From Bradyrhizobium sediminis (lineage in GTDB: Bacteria; Pseudomonadota; Alphaproteobacteria; Rhizobiales; Xanthobacteraceae): 64,000 nucleotides of DNA. Below, one piece after another: positions 26,618 to 35,047 of this stretch. The notes under the pieces are model-generated. The model was not told the DNA's origin and did no database searches. It saw only the letters and a program-made list of their open reading frames with translations. The DNA lies in contig NZ_CP076134.1 in the NCBI RefSeq assembly GCF_018736085.1, positions 5,218,501 to 5,282,500 of the forward strand. The letters run 5' to 3'. The position numbers and the translations under genes were made by a program. The stretch's first letter is position 1. Every line of letters begins with the position of its first letter.

Positions 26618-26943
26618 GCGAGGATGGCGCGGCACCCCCGAACGATGCCGGGCCGGGTGTCCCGCCGGGCGCGGTGTCGCGGGAACTTCCCATCATCAAC
26701 AAGCGCGGCCTGCACGCGCGCGCTTCGGCAAAATTCGTCCAGATGGTCGAGCGCTTCAACGCCGAGGTCTGGGTGACCAAGGGCGGCGAAACCGTCGGCG
26801 GAACCTCGATCATGGGACTGATGATGCTGTCGGCGGGACCGGGCACATCCATCCTCGTCTCCGCCATCGGCCCCGAGGCGCAGGCCGCCCTCGAGGCGAT
26901 CACCGAACTGGTCGGCAGCAAGTTCAACGAAGAAGGCGTTTGA
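26614..26943 (+). CDS. ptsH: Phosphocarrier protein HPr
   Basis: A 109-residue protein with about 20 extra N-terminal residues relative to the usual 88. The active-site histidine is in 'NKRGLHARASAKFVQMVERF'. The regulatory serine that HprK would phosphorylate is in 'GGTSIMGLMMLSAGPGTSI'. It accepts phosphate from an EI protein (ptsP/ptsI, not in this window) and passes it to EIIA. The gene overlaps the EIIA gene and is the last of the chvI-chvG-hprK-EIIA-HPr run. Confidence 0.93.
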   Translation: MSEDGAAPPNDAGPGVPPGAVSRELPIINKRGLHARASAKFVQMVERFNAEVWVTKGGETVGGTSIMGLMMLSAGPGTSILVSAIGPEAQAALEAITELVGSKFNEEGV

Positions 26944-26955
26944 GCCCGACGCGTT

Positions 26956-27036
26956 GTCATTCCGGGATGGTCCGAAGGACCAGACCCGGAATCTCGAGAT
27001 TCCGGGTTCGATGCTGCGCATCGCCCCGGAATGACA
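26956..27036. repeat. Interspersed palindromic repeat, family C (copy 1)
   Basis: It begins 'gtcattccgggatggtccga', contains the inverted pair 'ggaatctcgagattcc' at its centre and ends 'cgccccggaatgaca'. It sits between ptsH (+) and the GT39 gene (-), which are convergent. Related copies are at 32656, 33176 and 63395. Confidence 0.85.
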
Positions 27037-27050
27037 ATGAGGTAGGTTTC

Positions 27051-28676
27051 CTACCTCGCCGGCGGCACGATGAAGACCTTCCAGGTGATCGCCGGTCCCG
27101 GCCGTCCCTTGAAGAAGCGCTGCGTGGTGATGGTCAGTTGCTCGGCGTCCTTGCCATTGGCCTTCATCCACGCTTCGCAGATCGGCAGCCGGCCATCGGT
27201 GGTATCGCAGACGCCGATGAAGCCGAGCCGTTTGGCTTCATCGAGCGACGTCAGCCCCGACGACCAGACTTCGCCGGGCGTGAACGGCGCCGGATGATCC
27301 GGGCTGTAGAACGCCAGCGGCTCGCTCATTTCCGTGGTGCCCGCGACCACCGCCCAGCGTGAATGAAACCGCGCGCGCCAGGCTAACGTCAGTTCGCGGG
27401 CGAGTTCGGAGCGCGCGCCGTAGGTCGCCGCCCCGTTCGGATTGATCGCCATCTCCTTTGCCGCGATCCAGGGCGAGGCGGCGAGCACCGCGAGCGTGAT
27501 CGCCAGCCAGATCGCGGCCAAATGAACCAGCGCCATCTTCTGCATGCGCAGCGCAGGGATCGCGGCCAGCGCCAGCGGCGTCAGGAAGAACAGCGAAATT
27601 CCCCAATCGGTCTTCATATAGACCGTGAAGAAAAGGCCGCCGAGCGGCGGCCCGACCGCGACGATCGCCTGGATGATCCAGATATTGCGCGCCTGCGGCA
27701 AGTCCACAGCCGTGTTGGCACCGCGCGACCAGTTGCGCGCGAACCATGCCGACGGCCGTCGCGTCAGCGTCGCCCAGGACAGCGGTCGCCAGGCGAGGGC
27801 CAGCGCCGCCAGCGCCACCGGAATGGCGAGCAGCGCGAGATTGTGGCCGATGTAACCCAACACGAGCTGGATGCTTTGCGCGCGGTTCGACAGCCCATAG
27901 ACATCGCCGGCATAGGTCAGCGGCACGAAATCGACTTCGCGCAGCCACCAGAGATGCGGCAGCATCGCCACCGCCAGGATGGCGATCGCGACCCACGGCG
28001 CCGGCGAGCGCAGGAACAACAAGCGGTCGGGATGCAGCAGTGCGGCGAGCCCGATGGCGCCGATCATGGTCAGCACCCAGTATTTGGTCATCAGCGCCAG
28101 CGCGCCGGCGAGGCCCAGCCACAGACCCGATTTCACGCTGCGTTTTTCAAACGCATTCAGATAGGCCAGCACCACCAGCGGCAGGGTGACGAGCTGCAGC
28201 AGGTCCGCATTGTACTTGAAGCCCTTGAAATTGAAGATCGGATAAAGCGCGAGCATCACCACGACGAAGAAGGCGCGGCGGCGATCCACCACGCGCAAGG
28301 CGATCAGCCACGAGATCACGAGCCCGCAGCCGAGCGTCGTCATCGCCAGCGCATAGGTCGCCCAGTCGGCGACCGGGAAGACCTTGAACCAGAGACCGGC
28401 GACCCAGCCGGACAGCGGCGGATGCTTGCCGTAGCCGAACTGGAACTTCTGGCCCCAGGCGAAGGCTTCGGCGACGTCCATATGGACGTCCTGCGCCGCC
28501 TTGAGATTGATCAGGATGAGGGTCCAGAGCACGGCATGGGCGGCGGCAAAGCCGATCACCAGCCAGAGCCCGGCCCTGGGATCGCAGGCATTCGCCGCGA
28601 GCCAGGCCGCCAATCGCCTGAGGCCCGGCCTGCGGCGCGCGCGCGAAGCCGCGGGCAAAAATGATGCAGTCGACAT
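27051..28676 (-). CDS. Glycosyltransferase family 39 (ArnT/PMT-like) membrane protein
   Basis: A 541-residue polytopic membrane protein with roughly eleven hydrophobic segments. The first periplasmic loop has 'MDVAEAFAWGQKFQFGYGKH' followed by PPLSGW. This D/E...H-P-P-L pattern is the catalytic loop of lipid-linked sugar transferases of the PMT/ArnT group. A soluble C-terminal periplasmic part follows from about residue 400. Such enzymes move sugars from polyprenyl-phosphate to lipid A or proteins. The acceptor and sugar are not predictable. Confidence 0.85.
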   Translation of the reverse strand: MSTASFLPAASRARRRPGLRRLAAWLAANACDPRAGLWLVIGFAAAHAVLWTLILINLKAAQDVHMDVAEAFAWGQKFQFGYGKHPPLSGWVAGLWFKVFPVADWATYALAMTTLGCGLVISWLIALRVVDRRRAFFVVVMLALYPIFNFKGFKYNADLLQLVTLPLVVLAYLNAFEKRSVKSGLWLGLAGALALMTKYWVLTMIGAIGLAALLHPDRLLFLRSPAPWVAIAILAVAMLPHLWWLREVDFVPLTYAGDVYGLSNRAQSIQLVLGYIGHNLALLAIPVALAALALAWRPLSWATLTRRPSAWFARNWSRGANTAVDLPQARNIWIIQAIVAVGPPLGGLFFTVYMKTDWGISLFFLTPLALAAIPALRMQKMALVHLAAIWLAITLAVLAASPWIAAKEMAINPNGAATYGARSELARELTLAWRARFHSRWAVVAGTTEMSEPLAFYSPDHPAPFTPGEVWSSGLTSLDEAKRLGFIGVCDTTDGRLPICEAWMKANGKDAEQLTITTQRFFKGRPGPAITWKVFIVPPAR

Positions 28677-28789
28677 GACCCTTTGCGTAGCGCGTTTTCG
28701 CCCTCAGTGGAATCAGCTTAGCGTGAAGAAGCCTGCAAAAACAGCGCAATATGGTTGCCGCTGGGGGGCGCGAATGCTATCCCGCGCCC

Positions 28790-30601
28790 ATGACAACCGT
28801 CCCCATTTCCAACATCCGCAACTTCGCCATCGTCGCCCATATCGACCATGGCAAATCGACGCTCGCCGACCGCCTGATCCAGATGACCGGGGGCCTGACG
28901 GATCGCGAAATGGCGGGCAAGGAACAAGTGCTCGATTCCATGGATATCGAGCGCGAGCGCGGCATCACCATCAAGGCGCAGACCGTCCGGCTCAACTATC
29001 ATGCCAAGGACGGCAAGGATTACATCTTCAATCTGATGGACACGCCGGGCCATGTCGACTTCGCCTACGAAGTCTCGCGCTCGCTGGCGGCCTGTGAGGG
29101 ATCGCTGCTGGTGGTCGATGCCAGCCAGGGCGTCGAGGCGCAGACGCTCGCCAACGTCTATCAGGCGCTCGACAACAATCATGAGATCGTGCCGGTCCTC
29201 AACAAGGTCGACCTGCCCGCCGCGGAACCCGAGAAGGTCAAGCAGCAGATCGAAGACGTCATCGGCATCGACGCGTCGGAAGCCGTGTTGATCTCGGCCA
29301 AGACGGGCTTGGGCGTTCCCGACGTACTGGAAGCGATCGTCACCCGCTTGCCGCCGCCGAAGGGCGACCGCGACGCCACCTTGAAGGCGCTGCTGGTCGA
29401 CAGCTGGTACGACGTCTATCTCGGCGTCGTGGTGCTGGTGCGGATCGTCGACGGCGTGATGAAGAAGAATAGCCGCATCCGGATGATGGGCACCAACGCC
29501 GCCTACGACGTCGAGCGCGTCGGCTTCTTCACGCCGAAGATGACGCAGGTCGACGAACTCGGCCCCGGCGAGATCGGCTTCATCACCGCCGCGATCAAGG
29601 AAGTCGCCGACACCCGCGTCGGCGACACCATCACCGACGACAGGAAGCCGGTCACCGAGATGCTGCCCGGCTTCAAGCCGGCGATCCCGGTGGTGTTCTG
29701 CGGCCTGTTCCCGGTCGACGCCGACGATTTCGAAACGCTGCGCGCGGCGATGGGCAAGCTGCGTCTCAACGACGCCAGCTTCTCGTTCGAGATGGAAACT
29801 TCCGCCGCCCTCGGCTTCGGCTTCCGCTGCGGCTTCCTCGGGCTGCTGCATCTGGAGATCATCCAGGAACGCTTGTCGCGCGAGTTCGATCTCAACCTGA
29901 TCGCGACCGCGCCGAGCGTGATCTACAAGATGCACCTCACCGACGGCCAGGAGATCGAGATCCACAATCCCGTCGACATGCCCGACGTGGTCAAGATCGC
30001 CGAAATCCAGGAACCGTGGATCGAGGCCACCATCCTGACCCCCGACGAATATCTCGGCAGCGTCTTGAAACTCTGCCAAGACCGCCGCGGTTCGCAGAAG
30101 GAGCTGACTTACGTCGGCTCGCGCGCGATGGTGAAATACGACCTGCCGCTCAACGAGGTGGTGTTCGATTTCTACGACCGGCTGAAGTCGGTCTCCAAGG
30201 GCTATGCCTCGTTCGACTATCACCTCACCGACTACAAGCCGGCCGATCTGGTCAAGATGCAGATCCTGGTCAACAACGAGCCGGTGGACGCGCTGTCGAT
30301 GCTGGTGCATCGCACCCGTGCCGAAGGCCGCGGCCGCGCCATGGTCGAGCGGATGAAGGAACTGATCCCGCCGCACATGTTCCAGATCCCGATCCAGGCC
30401 GCGATCGGCGGCAAGGTAATCGCCCGCGAAACCGTCCGCGCGCTGCGCAAGGACGTCACGGCAAAGTGCTACGGCGGCGACATCACCCGCAAACGCAAAC
30501 TTCTGGAGAAGCAGAAGGAAGGCAAGAAGAAGATGCGGCAGTTCGGCAAGGTCGACATCCCGCAGGAAGCGTTCATTGCGGCGCTGAAGGTGGATAGCTG
30601 A
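28790..30601 (+). CDS. lepA: Elongation factor 4 (LepA)
   Basis: A 603-residue ribosomal GTPase that back-translocates stalled ribosomes. The start at 28790 gives '[20 protein letters not shown]'; the frame extends 13 codons upstream. GTPase motifs are '[14 protein letters not shown]' (G1), '[13 protein letters not shown]' (G3), 'VLNKVDLP' (G4) and 'ISAKTG' (G5). The LepA-specific C-terminal domain ends '...[10 protein letters not shown]'. The last 118 bp are repeated at 32530-32644, downstream of an insertion sequence, but this copy is complete. Confidence 0.95.
   Translation: MTTVPISNIRNFAIVAHIDHGKSTLADRLIQMTGGLTDREMAGKEQVLDSMDIERERGITIKAQTVRLNYHAKDGKDYIFNLMDTPGHVDFAYEVSRSLAACEGSLLVVDASQGVEAQTLANVYQALDNNHEIVPVLNKVDLPAAEPEKVKQQIEDVIGIDASEAVLISAKTGLGVPDVLEAIVTRLPPPKGDRDATLKALLVDSWYDVYLGVVVLVRIVDGVMKKNSRIRMMGTNAAYDVERVGFFTPKMTQVDELGPGEIGFITAAIKEVADTRVGDTITDDRKPVTEMLPGFKPAIPVVFCGLFPVDADDFETLRAAMGKLRLNDASFSFEMETSAALGFGFRCGFLGLLHLEIIQERLSREFDLNLIATAPSVIYKMHLTDGQEIEIHNPVDMPDVVKIAEIQEPWIEATILTPDEYLGSVLKLCQDRRGSQKELTYVGSRAMVKYDLPLNEVVFDFYDRLKSVSKGYASFDYHLTDYKPADLVKMQILVNNEPVDALSMLVHRTRAEGRGRAMVERMKELIPPHMFQIPIQAAIGGKVIARETVRALRKDVTAKCYGGDITRKRKLLEKQKEGKKKMRQFGKVDIPQEAFIAALKVDS
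30484..30601 (+). repeat. lepA 3'-end sequence, first copy of a direct repeat
   Basis: These 118 bases encode the final 38 codons plus stop of lepA. By eye they are over 90% identical to 32530-32644, apart from a 3-base deletion in the second copy. The intervening roughly 1.93 kb consists of an interspersed sequence split by an IS1182-type element. Confidence 0.9.
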
Positions 30602-30753
30602 GGCGAATGCTCAACCGCCTCAAGCGGGACGAGACAGGTCCGGTGCGAGCCTCTCGCGACCGGACAACAAAAATATCGAAAACAACCCCATGCAAAGTAG
30701 CCGACGACTGCCGGCGTGATGCCTGACGTCTTGCAAAACCATTTGACACGTCG
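30602..30753. repeat. Left half of an interspersed sequence interrupted by the IS element
   Basis: The 152 bp after lepA end with '...ttgacacgtcg'. The sequence after the IS resumes 'cgtcgggcaaatcagcggca'. Joining them at the shared CGTCG gives a continuous 'ttgacacgtcgggcaaatc', so this was one segment before the IS landed. The right half runs to about 32529. I recall similar text between genes in other Bradyrhizobium genomes, but this was not checked. Confidence 0.55.
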
Positions 30754-32436
30754 AGGCTGAGCAAGAACTCGGCATTTTGAGGAGTTGATGTACGATTCGG
30801 TTCATGACGAATCGCACATTCAAGACCGGCGCGAGCCGGGATCAGACCAGCCTGCTTCCTCCACGGATTGAGGATTATGTCGGGCCGAACAACCCGGTGC
30901 GGGCGATCGAGAGCTTTGTGTGTGCCCTCGACCTTGCAAAGCTCGGTTTCCTCCATGCGGCGCGCGGGGCGGACGAGATGGGGCAGCCACCGTACGATCC
31001 GGCCGATCTGTTGAAGCTGTATCTGTACGGCTACATCAACCAAGTCAGATCATCGCGCCGGCTGGAACGGGAAGCAGGTCGCAATCTGGAGCTGATCTGG
31101 CTGTTGAAGAACCTGAGGCCGGGCTATCGGACGATCGCCAACTTCCGCAAGGAGAACTGGGCAGCGCTGAAGGCCGCGAACCGCAGTTTCGTGCTGCTGC
31201 TTCGCGAACTCGATCTGATCGGAGGGAGCCTTGTTGCGCTCGACGGCGCCTTGTTCCACGGCAACGCCAGCAAGGGAAGCATCTTCACGCAAAGGAGGCT
31301 GACCAAACAGATCGCCGCCTTGGACAAGGAGATCGAGGCCTATGGCAAGGCTCTCGAAGCCAATGATGCGGAAGAGGCCAAGCAGCGAAGCGACGGTTCG
31401 CGGGGCGACGGCAAGGGTGGTAGTGGCGACGTCGGCGAGAAGGTGAAGGAGCTGATGGCCCGGCGCGAACGCGCGCAAGCCGACCTCAAGGACTTGGAGA
31501 CAAGCAACAAGGGGCAACTCTCGAAGACCGATCCCGACGCGAGGCTTCTGAGCAAGGGCGATCAGACCATTGCGGGCTACAACGTGCAGAGCGTTGTCGA
31601 CGACAAGCACATGCTCATTGTTACCAGCGAGGTCGTCAATCGCAGCGATGCAGGCCACCTTCATGAGATGGCAAACGCGGCAAAAGAGGTTCTCGATGTG
31701 GAGACCCTGCGGGTGGCGGCCGATACCGGCTATTACAATAGCGAGGACCTGAAGGCCTGCGAGGATGACGGCATCAAAGCCTATGTGCCGATGCATGAGG
31801 GCAATGGCAAGCTCGAGGAGGGTCGCTTTAGCCGCAAGGATTTCCGCTACGATGCGAGCGCCGACGTCTACCGTTGCCCGACCGGAGAACTGCTGCGTCC
31901 AACGGAAGGGCGCTGGAAGAATGCGAGCGGCCGCGTCGAGATCCGCTACCTGGGGCGCAAGGCGGCCTGCGCAGCCTGTCCTCTGAGAGCGCAGTGTCTC
32001 GCCCCGAAGGCACCTTACCGGAGCATCGCTCGCTGGGAACACGAGGATGTTCTCGAACGTCACCGCGCGAGGATGGAAAGTGAGGAGGCCAAAAAATTGA
32101 TGCGCCGCCGTTCCGCCATCGTCGAGCATCCCTTTGGAACGCTCAAATGCCGCGCCGGGTATCAGCACTTTCTCGTGCGCGGCTTCGACAAGGTCCGTGG
32201 CGAATGGAGCCTGATGGCCCTCTGCTACAATTTCACTCGCGTGCTCAACATTCTCGGCTTCGACCGCTTCGTCGCGTACCTTGAAAAGGCGCCATTGCCC
32301 GCGAAAACCTTCCTATAAGCACTCTGCGCGCCCTTCAGCTTGCTTTGCGGCCCTTCCGGACTAGAATCCTGCTGTGGCTCGCAGTCAGTCCTTTCCGCGC
32401 CACCCCAGCCTCATAATCAGCATTCTTGCCCAGCCT
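30754..32436 (+). mobile_element. IS1182-family insertion sequence, complete
   Basis: The element is 1683 bp. The left terminal repeat begins 'aggctgagcaagaactcg' and the right end, read on the minus strand, begins 'aggctgggcaagaatgctg', an imperfect inverted pair of roughly 28 bp. Both sides are flanked by CGTCG (30749-30753 and 32437-32441), a probable 5-bp target duplication. It carries one intact transposase gene at 30804-32318. The transposase and inverted repeats both look functional, so the insertion may be recent. Confidence 0.85.
30804..32318 (+). CDS. IS1182-family transposase
   Basis: A 504-residue DDE transposase. The N-terminal DUF772-type domain contains 'PYDPADLLKLYLYGYINQVR' and 'LRPGYRTIANFRKENW'. 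The acidic residues are in 'LVALDGALFHGNASKG' (first D) and 'LRVAADTGYYNSEDLKAC' (second D). The C-terminal block 'IVEHPFGTLKCRAGYQHFLV' supplies the glutamate. A charged insert (residues 170-230) and a four-cysteine cluster near residue 390 (CPLRAQC) are normal for the family. The start 'MTNRTFKTGASRDQTSL' is preceded by 'gaggagttgatgtacgattc'. The gene is intact. Confidence 0.93.
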   Translation: MTNRTFKTGASRDQTSLLPPRIEDYVGPNNPVRAIESFVCALDLAKLGFLHAARGADEMGQPPYDPADLLKLYLYGYINQVRSSRRLEREAGRNLELIWLLKNLRPGYRTIANFRKENWAALKAANRSFVLLLRELDLIGGSLVALDGALFHGNASKGSIFTQRRLTKQIAALDKEIEAYGKALEANDAEEAKQRSDGSRGDGKGGSGDVGEKVKELMARRERAQADLKDLETSNKGQLSKTDPDARLLSKGDQTIAGYNVQSVVDDKHMLIVTSEVVNRSDAGHLHEMANAAKEVLDVETLRVAADTGYYNSEDLKACEDDGIKAYVPMHEGNGKLEEGRFSRKDFRYDASADVYRCPTGELLRPTEGRWKNASGRVEIRYLGRKAACAACPLRAQCLAPKAPYRSIARWEHEDVLERHRARMESEEAKKLMRRRSAIVEHPFGTLKCRAGYQHFLVRGFDKVRGEWSLMALCYNFTRVLNILGFDRFVAYLEKAPLPAKTFL

Positions 32437-32529
32437 CGTCGGGCAAATCAGCGGCACGACGCCATCATCGCAGCACGTGCGACCGTTGGGGCCCTCGCCA
32501 AACCCATCGAAACCGGCGCGATCCAACCT
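32437..32529. repeat. Right half of the interrupted interspersed sequence
   Basis: It starts with the duplicated CGTCG and 'ggcaaatcagcggcacgacg' and ends where the second lepA tail begins. It contains no gene. Together with 30602-30753 it reconstitutes a segment of about 240 bp that separated two lepA 3' ends before the IS inserted. Confidence 0.5.
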
Positions 32530-32644
32530 CACCCGCAAGCGCAACCTTCTGGGGAAGCAGAAGGAAGGCAAGAAGATGCGGCAGTTCGGCAAGGCCGACA
32601 TCCCGCAGGAGGCGTTTATTGCGGCGCTGAAGGTGGATAGTTGA
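32530..32644 (+). pseudogene. Second copy of the lepA 3' end
   Basis: This 115-bp stretch matches the last 38 codons of lepA with about seven substitutions and one in-frame 3-base deletion. It still reads '...[18 protein letters not shown]' and a stop. There is no upstream lepA sequence joined to it, so it cannot make LepA. It could be a leftover from integration at the lepA end or from a tandem duplication. Confidence 0.9.
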
Positions 32645-32655
32645 GCAATTAGCTC

Positions 32656-32760
32656 CGTCATTCCGGGATGCGCGAAGCGCAGACCTCAGATGCGCAATTG
32701 CGCATCGGGGAATCTCGAGATTCCGGGTTCGCTCGTTTCACTCGCGCCCCGGAATGACGG
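32656..32760. repeat. Interspersed palindromic repeat, family C (copy 2)
   Basis: It begins 'cgtcattccgggatgcgcga' and includes 'agatgcgcaattgcgcatcg', the central 'ggaatctcgagattcc' and the end 'cgccccggaatgacgg'. This is an extended form with an additional inner palindrome, also found at 33176-33275. Confidence 0.85.
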
Positions 32761-32804
32761 GGTGCTATAAGCGCTCTGTTCAATCAGAGCGTGAGGCGAA
32801 AGCC

Positions 32805-33011
32805 ATGACCGACATAACCTACGATACCGAGACCGACGCGGTGTATATCACCGTCGGACGCGGCAAGGTTGACCGGACCGAAAAAACCGGACCCTTCATG
32901 TACGATGTCGATGCTGAAGGCCACATCGTTGGCATCGAAATCCTGTCGGCGAGCAAGGTTCTGGCGCCCGGAGACTGGAAAAAAGCTGGCTCGCGGGCCG
33001 CCGCCGGGTAG
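32805..33011 (+). CDS. DUF2283 family protein
   Basis: A 68-residue protein starting 'MTDITYDTETDAVYITVGRG'. It has 'YDVDAEGHIVGIEILSASKV', the typical Y-D-x-E-x-D-A-L/V-Y-I and G-x-I-V-G-I-E-I-L blocks of DUF2283. These are small beta proteins of unknown function that are often found near toxin-antitoxin genes. The ATG at 32805 follows 'gtgaggcgaaagcc'. The C terminus is alanine/glycine-rich and may be truncated, because the following out-of-frame sequence looks like another small gene's tail. Confidence 0.75.
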   Translation: MTDITYDTETDAVYITVGRGKVDRTEKTGPFMYDVDAEGHIVGIEILSASKVLAPGDWKKAGSRAAAG

Positions 33012-33012
33012 A

Positions 33013-33159
33013 AGACTGGCGCGGCTTCGACGAGAGCTTCGCGACCCGCGTGTACGGGACGAAATCCGCCGCGAGGCAGCGCTACTGTCCAGGCATCCGG
33101 AAGACGAGGTCATCAACGACTGGATCGAGGCGGCTTACGATTGGGACAGCTGGAAGTGA
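33013..33159 (+). pseudogene. Possible MazE-like antitoxin tail (remnant)
   Basis: The frame encodes '...RDPRVRDEIRREAALLSRHP' and then EDEVINDWIEAAYDWDSWK before a stop. The acidic D-W-I-E-A...D-W end resembles the C terminus of MazE-type/DUF3018 antitoxins. It starts after the DUF2283 stop, with no good start codon of its own, and is bounded by a family C repeat. The assignment is tentative. It may be expressed only by frameshift or not at all. Confidence 0.3.
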
Positions 33160-33175
33160 AGCGCGGCGATGTCTG

Positions 33176-33275
33176 GTCATTCCGGGATGCCCGAAGCGCA
33201 GACCTCAGATGTGCAGTTGCACATCGGGGAATCTCGAGATTCCGGGTTCGCGCTGACGCGCGCCCCGGAATGACG
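33176..33275. repeat. Interspersed palindromic repeat, family C (copy 3)
   Basis: It begins 'gtcattccgggatgcccgaa', with inner palindrome 'agatgtgcagttgcacatcg', centre 'ggaatctcgagattcc' and end 'cgccccggaatgacgg'. It closely resembles the copy at 32656-32760, 416 bp upstream. Confidence 0.85.
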
Positions 33276-33284
33276 GAAGTGCCT

Positions 33285-33407
33285 ACCAGCCCTCTGCTCC
33301 CTCGCCGCCGCGGCATCCGCCGCTACCAGCCGCTCCCGCGCGATCTTCGAGGCGCGCTGGAACATGGTGTAGCCGGCAATATCGGCAATGAGCAGAAAGC
33401 CGTTTTG
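33285..33407 (-). pseudogene. Possible remnant of a DUF2652-type protein
   Basis: On the minus strand the frame reads 'QNGFLLIADIAGYTMFQRAS', matching the N-terminal 'GFLLIADIxGYTxF' of DUF2652 proteins (cyclase-like fold). After about 40 residues it runs into the family C repeat, with no further family sequence. It has no start or stop of its own. The nearby short direct repeats 'actcccaag' and 'gggatcacg' suggest local rearrangement. Low confidence. Confidence 0.3.
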
Positions 33408-33621
33408 CGCCAAGGCCCGTACTCCCAAGTACTCCCAAGGGATCACGCAAGGGATCACGACGCGAAATACGGACATCCCAGCAGGAAGTTGCGGCGTTTT
33501 GAAACGCGCAGCCCCGAATCCGGACTCCCCCCATGCTCCAGCCCCATCTTGATCGGCGGCGGCGGATGGACCACCATTGCGGCTTCGCCAGCCAAAAAAC
33601 CCAAAAAGGGCGAGGAAACGC
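33408..33621. other. Intergenic region upstream of the acyl-CoA dehydrogenase-like gene
   Basis: With the flanking repeat and remnant, this completes a gap of about 460 bp between the DUF2283 region and the gene at 33622. I see tandem short repeats ('tactcccaag' twice, 'ggatcacg' twice at 33420-33458) and no convincing coding sequence. The promoter of the downstream gene is expected here but cannot be picked out. Confidence 0.45.
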
Positions 33622-34779
33622 ATGAATAAACTTCCCGGCTTCGGACTGATCGAGCGCGCGCGGGCGCTGGCGCCGCTGATCGCGCAGGAGGCCGACGAGA
33701 TCGAGCGGACGCGGCGGCTGACCCAGCCGGTGGTTTCCGCCCTGATCGAGAACGGGCTCTATCGGGCGCTGCTGCCGCAAAGCCTCGGCGGCGCCGAGGC
33801 TCCGCCCGAAATCTTCATGCAGATGCTGGAGGAAGTGGCGAAGGCCGATGCCTCCACCGCATGGTGCCTCGGCCAGTGCTCGGTCTGCGCCATGACCGCG
33901 GCCTATCTCGACAAGGACGCAGCTGATCAGATTTTCAACACACCGCCCGGGATTCTCGCCTGGGGTGCGATCGCCCACGAGGTCCAGGCCGTGCCCGGCG
34001 GCTACCGCGCCACCGCGCGCTGGGATTTCGCCAGCGGCTCGCGCCAGGCGAGCTGGCTCGGCGCCCATGTCAGGATCATCGAGGCCGACGGCATGCCGCG
34101 GCGCAAGCCGGACGGCTCGCCCGAGGTGCGCACCATCCTGTTTCCGGCGACGGAAGCCACGATGTACGACGTCTGGGACGTGATCGGGCTCAACGGCACC
34201 GGCACCGACTCCTATTCGGTCGACAATCTGTTCATCCCGGAGAAGTACGCTGCATTGCGCGACGAGCCCTCGGCGTTGCGCGAAAACGGGCCGCTCTACC
34301 GACTCGCCACCAACTCGGTATACGGGCTCGGCTTTGCCGCAGTCTCGGTCGGCGTCGCGCGCGCCACGCTGGATGCCGCCATCGAGCTCGCGCGCAGCAA
34401 AACCCCGGCCGGCATCAAGGCGATGCGCGAGAACAATGCCGTGCAGGGGCAGATCGGGCGCATCGAAGGCGATTTGCGCGCGGCGCGGGCCTATCTCTAT
34501 GCCACCGCCCGCGAGGTCTGGGCCGACCTCACGCGCGACGGCACCGTCACCGAACAGCACCGGGTGGCGCTTCGGCTGGCCACGACCTGGACCATCCATC
34601 AGGCGACCACGGTGGTCGATGCCGCCTATCACATGGCGGGCGCCACCGCCGTGTTCCGCGCCAACAAGTTCGAGCGCCGCTTCCGCGACATGCACGCCAT
34701 CGCCCAGCAGATCCAGGCCCGCGACGCCCATTATGAAGACGTCGGCAAGACGATCCTTTCCGCCCCTCCCGGCGTCTGA
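33622..34779 (+). CDS. Acyl-CoA dehydrogenase family protein (flavin monooxygenase-like subgroup)
   Basis: A 385-residue protein starting 'MNKLPGFGLIERARALAPLI', with 'gaggaaac' as Shine-Dalgarno. The N-terminal helical domain has 'LLPQSLGGAEAPPEIFMQML'. The middle beta domain shows 'ARWDFASGSRQASWLGAHV' and 'DVIGLNGTGTDSYSVDNLFI'. The C-terminal domain ends 'ATAVFRANKFERRFRDMHAI'. The A-D-A-S-T-A-W and G-x-G-x-G-S/T-D-S patterns are those of ACAD-fold proteins such as DszC or HpaH-type flavin-dependent monooxygenases. The canonical catalytic glutamate of true dehydrogenases is not clear, so hydroxylase activity is possible. Confidence 0.8.
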   Translation: MNKLPGFGLIERARALAPLIAQEADEIERTRRLTQPVVSALIENGLYRALLPQSLGGAEAPPEIFMQMLEEVAKADASTAWCLGQCSVCAMTAAYLDKDAADQIFNTPPGILAWGAIAHEVQAVPGGYRATARWDFASGSRQASWLGAHVRIIEADGMPRRKPDGSPEVRTILFPATEATMYDVWDVIGLNGTGTDSYSVDNLFIPEKYAALRDEPSALRENGPLYRLATNSVYGLGFAAVSVGVARATLDAAIELARSKTPAGIKAMRENNAVQGQIGRIEGDLRAARAYLYATAREVWADLTRDGTVTEQHRVALRLATTWTIHQATTVVDAAYHMAGATAVFRANKFERRFRDMHAIAQQIQARDAHYEDVGKTILSAPPGV

Positions 34780-34791
34780 GGCGGCACCTCC

Positions 34792-34887
34792 TTGGACGAT
34801 GATATTTCCGAGCAGGCGCTGCGCCACTGCGTGGCGCTGGCGCTGACCTATCATCGGAGCAAGTGCAAGGCGGGGCGCGAGAAATAG
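34792..34887 (+). CDS. Possible small ORF after the ACAD-like gene
   Basis: A TTG-initiated 31-codon frame encoding 'LDDDISEQALRHCVALALTY' then HRSKCKAGREK and a stop, 12 bp after the upstream stop. The composition is protein-like, but no family is recognised. It may be the end of a lost gene. Confidence 0.25.
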   Translation: MDDDISEQALRHCVALALTYHRSKCKAGREK

Positions 34888-34920
34888 CTCGCAATCACTC
34901 CGGCGCATGAGCCCGAGGTC

Positions 34921-35037
34921 GTCATTGCGAGGAGCAAAGCGACGAAGCAATCCAGCTTGCCTTGCTGCTCTATGGATTGCTTCGCGGAGCCTGTCATCGG
35001 GCGCGCGTTCGCGCGACCCGTTGGCTCGCAATGACGG
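34921..35037. repeat. Interspersed palindromic repeat, family B, long form (copy 3)
   Basis: It starts 'gtcattgcgaggagcaaagc', has the central pair 'gaagcaatcca' and 'tggattgcttc', then 'gcctgtcatcgggcgcgcgt', and ends 'ggctcgcaatgacgg'. The architecture is the same as 14244-14359. It separates the ACAD-like gene (+) from the GGDEF-EAL gene (-), which are convergent. Confidence 0.85.
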
Positions 35038-35047
35038 ACTAGCGTTC

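Noticed and set aside
26156-27171. Long minus-strand frame across EIIA and HPr
   Set aside because: It opposes well-recognised EIIA-Man and HPr genes and merges with a family C repeat, so it is a shadow.
30600-30621. GAGGCG...CGCCTC hairpin after lepA as a terminator
   Set aside because: The stem is only 6 bp with a 10-base loop and no T-run follows.
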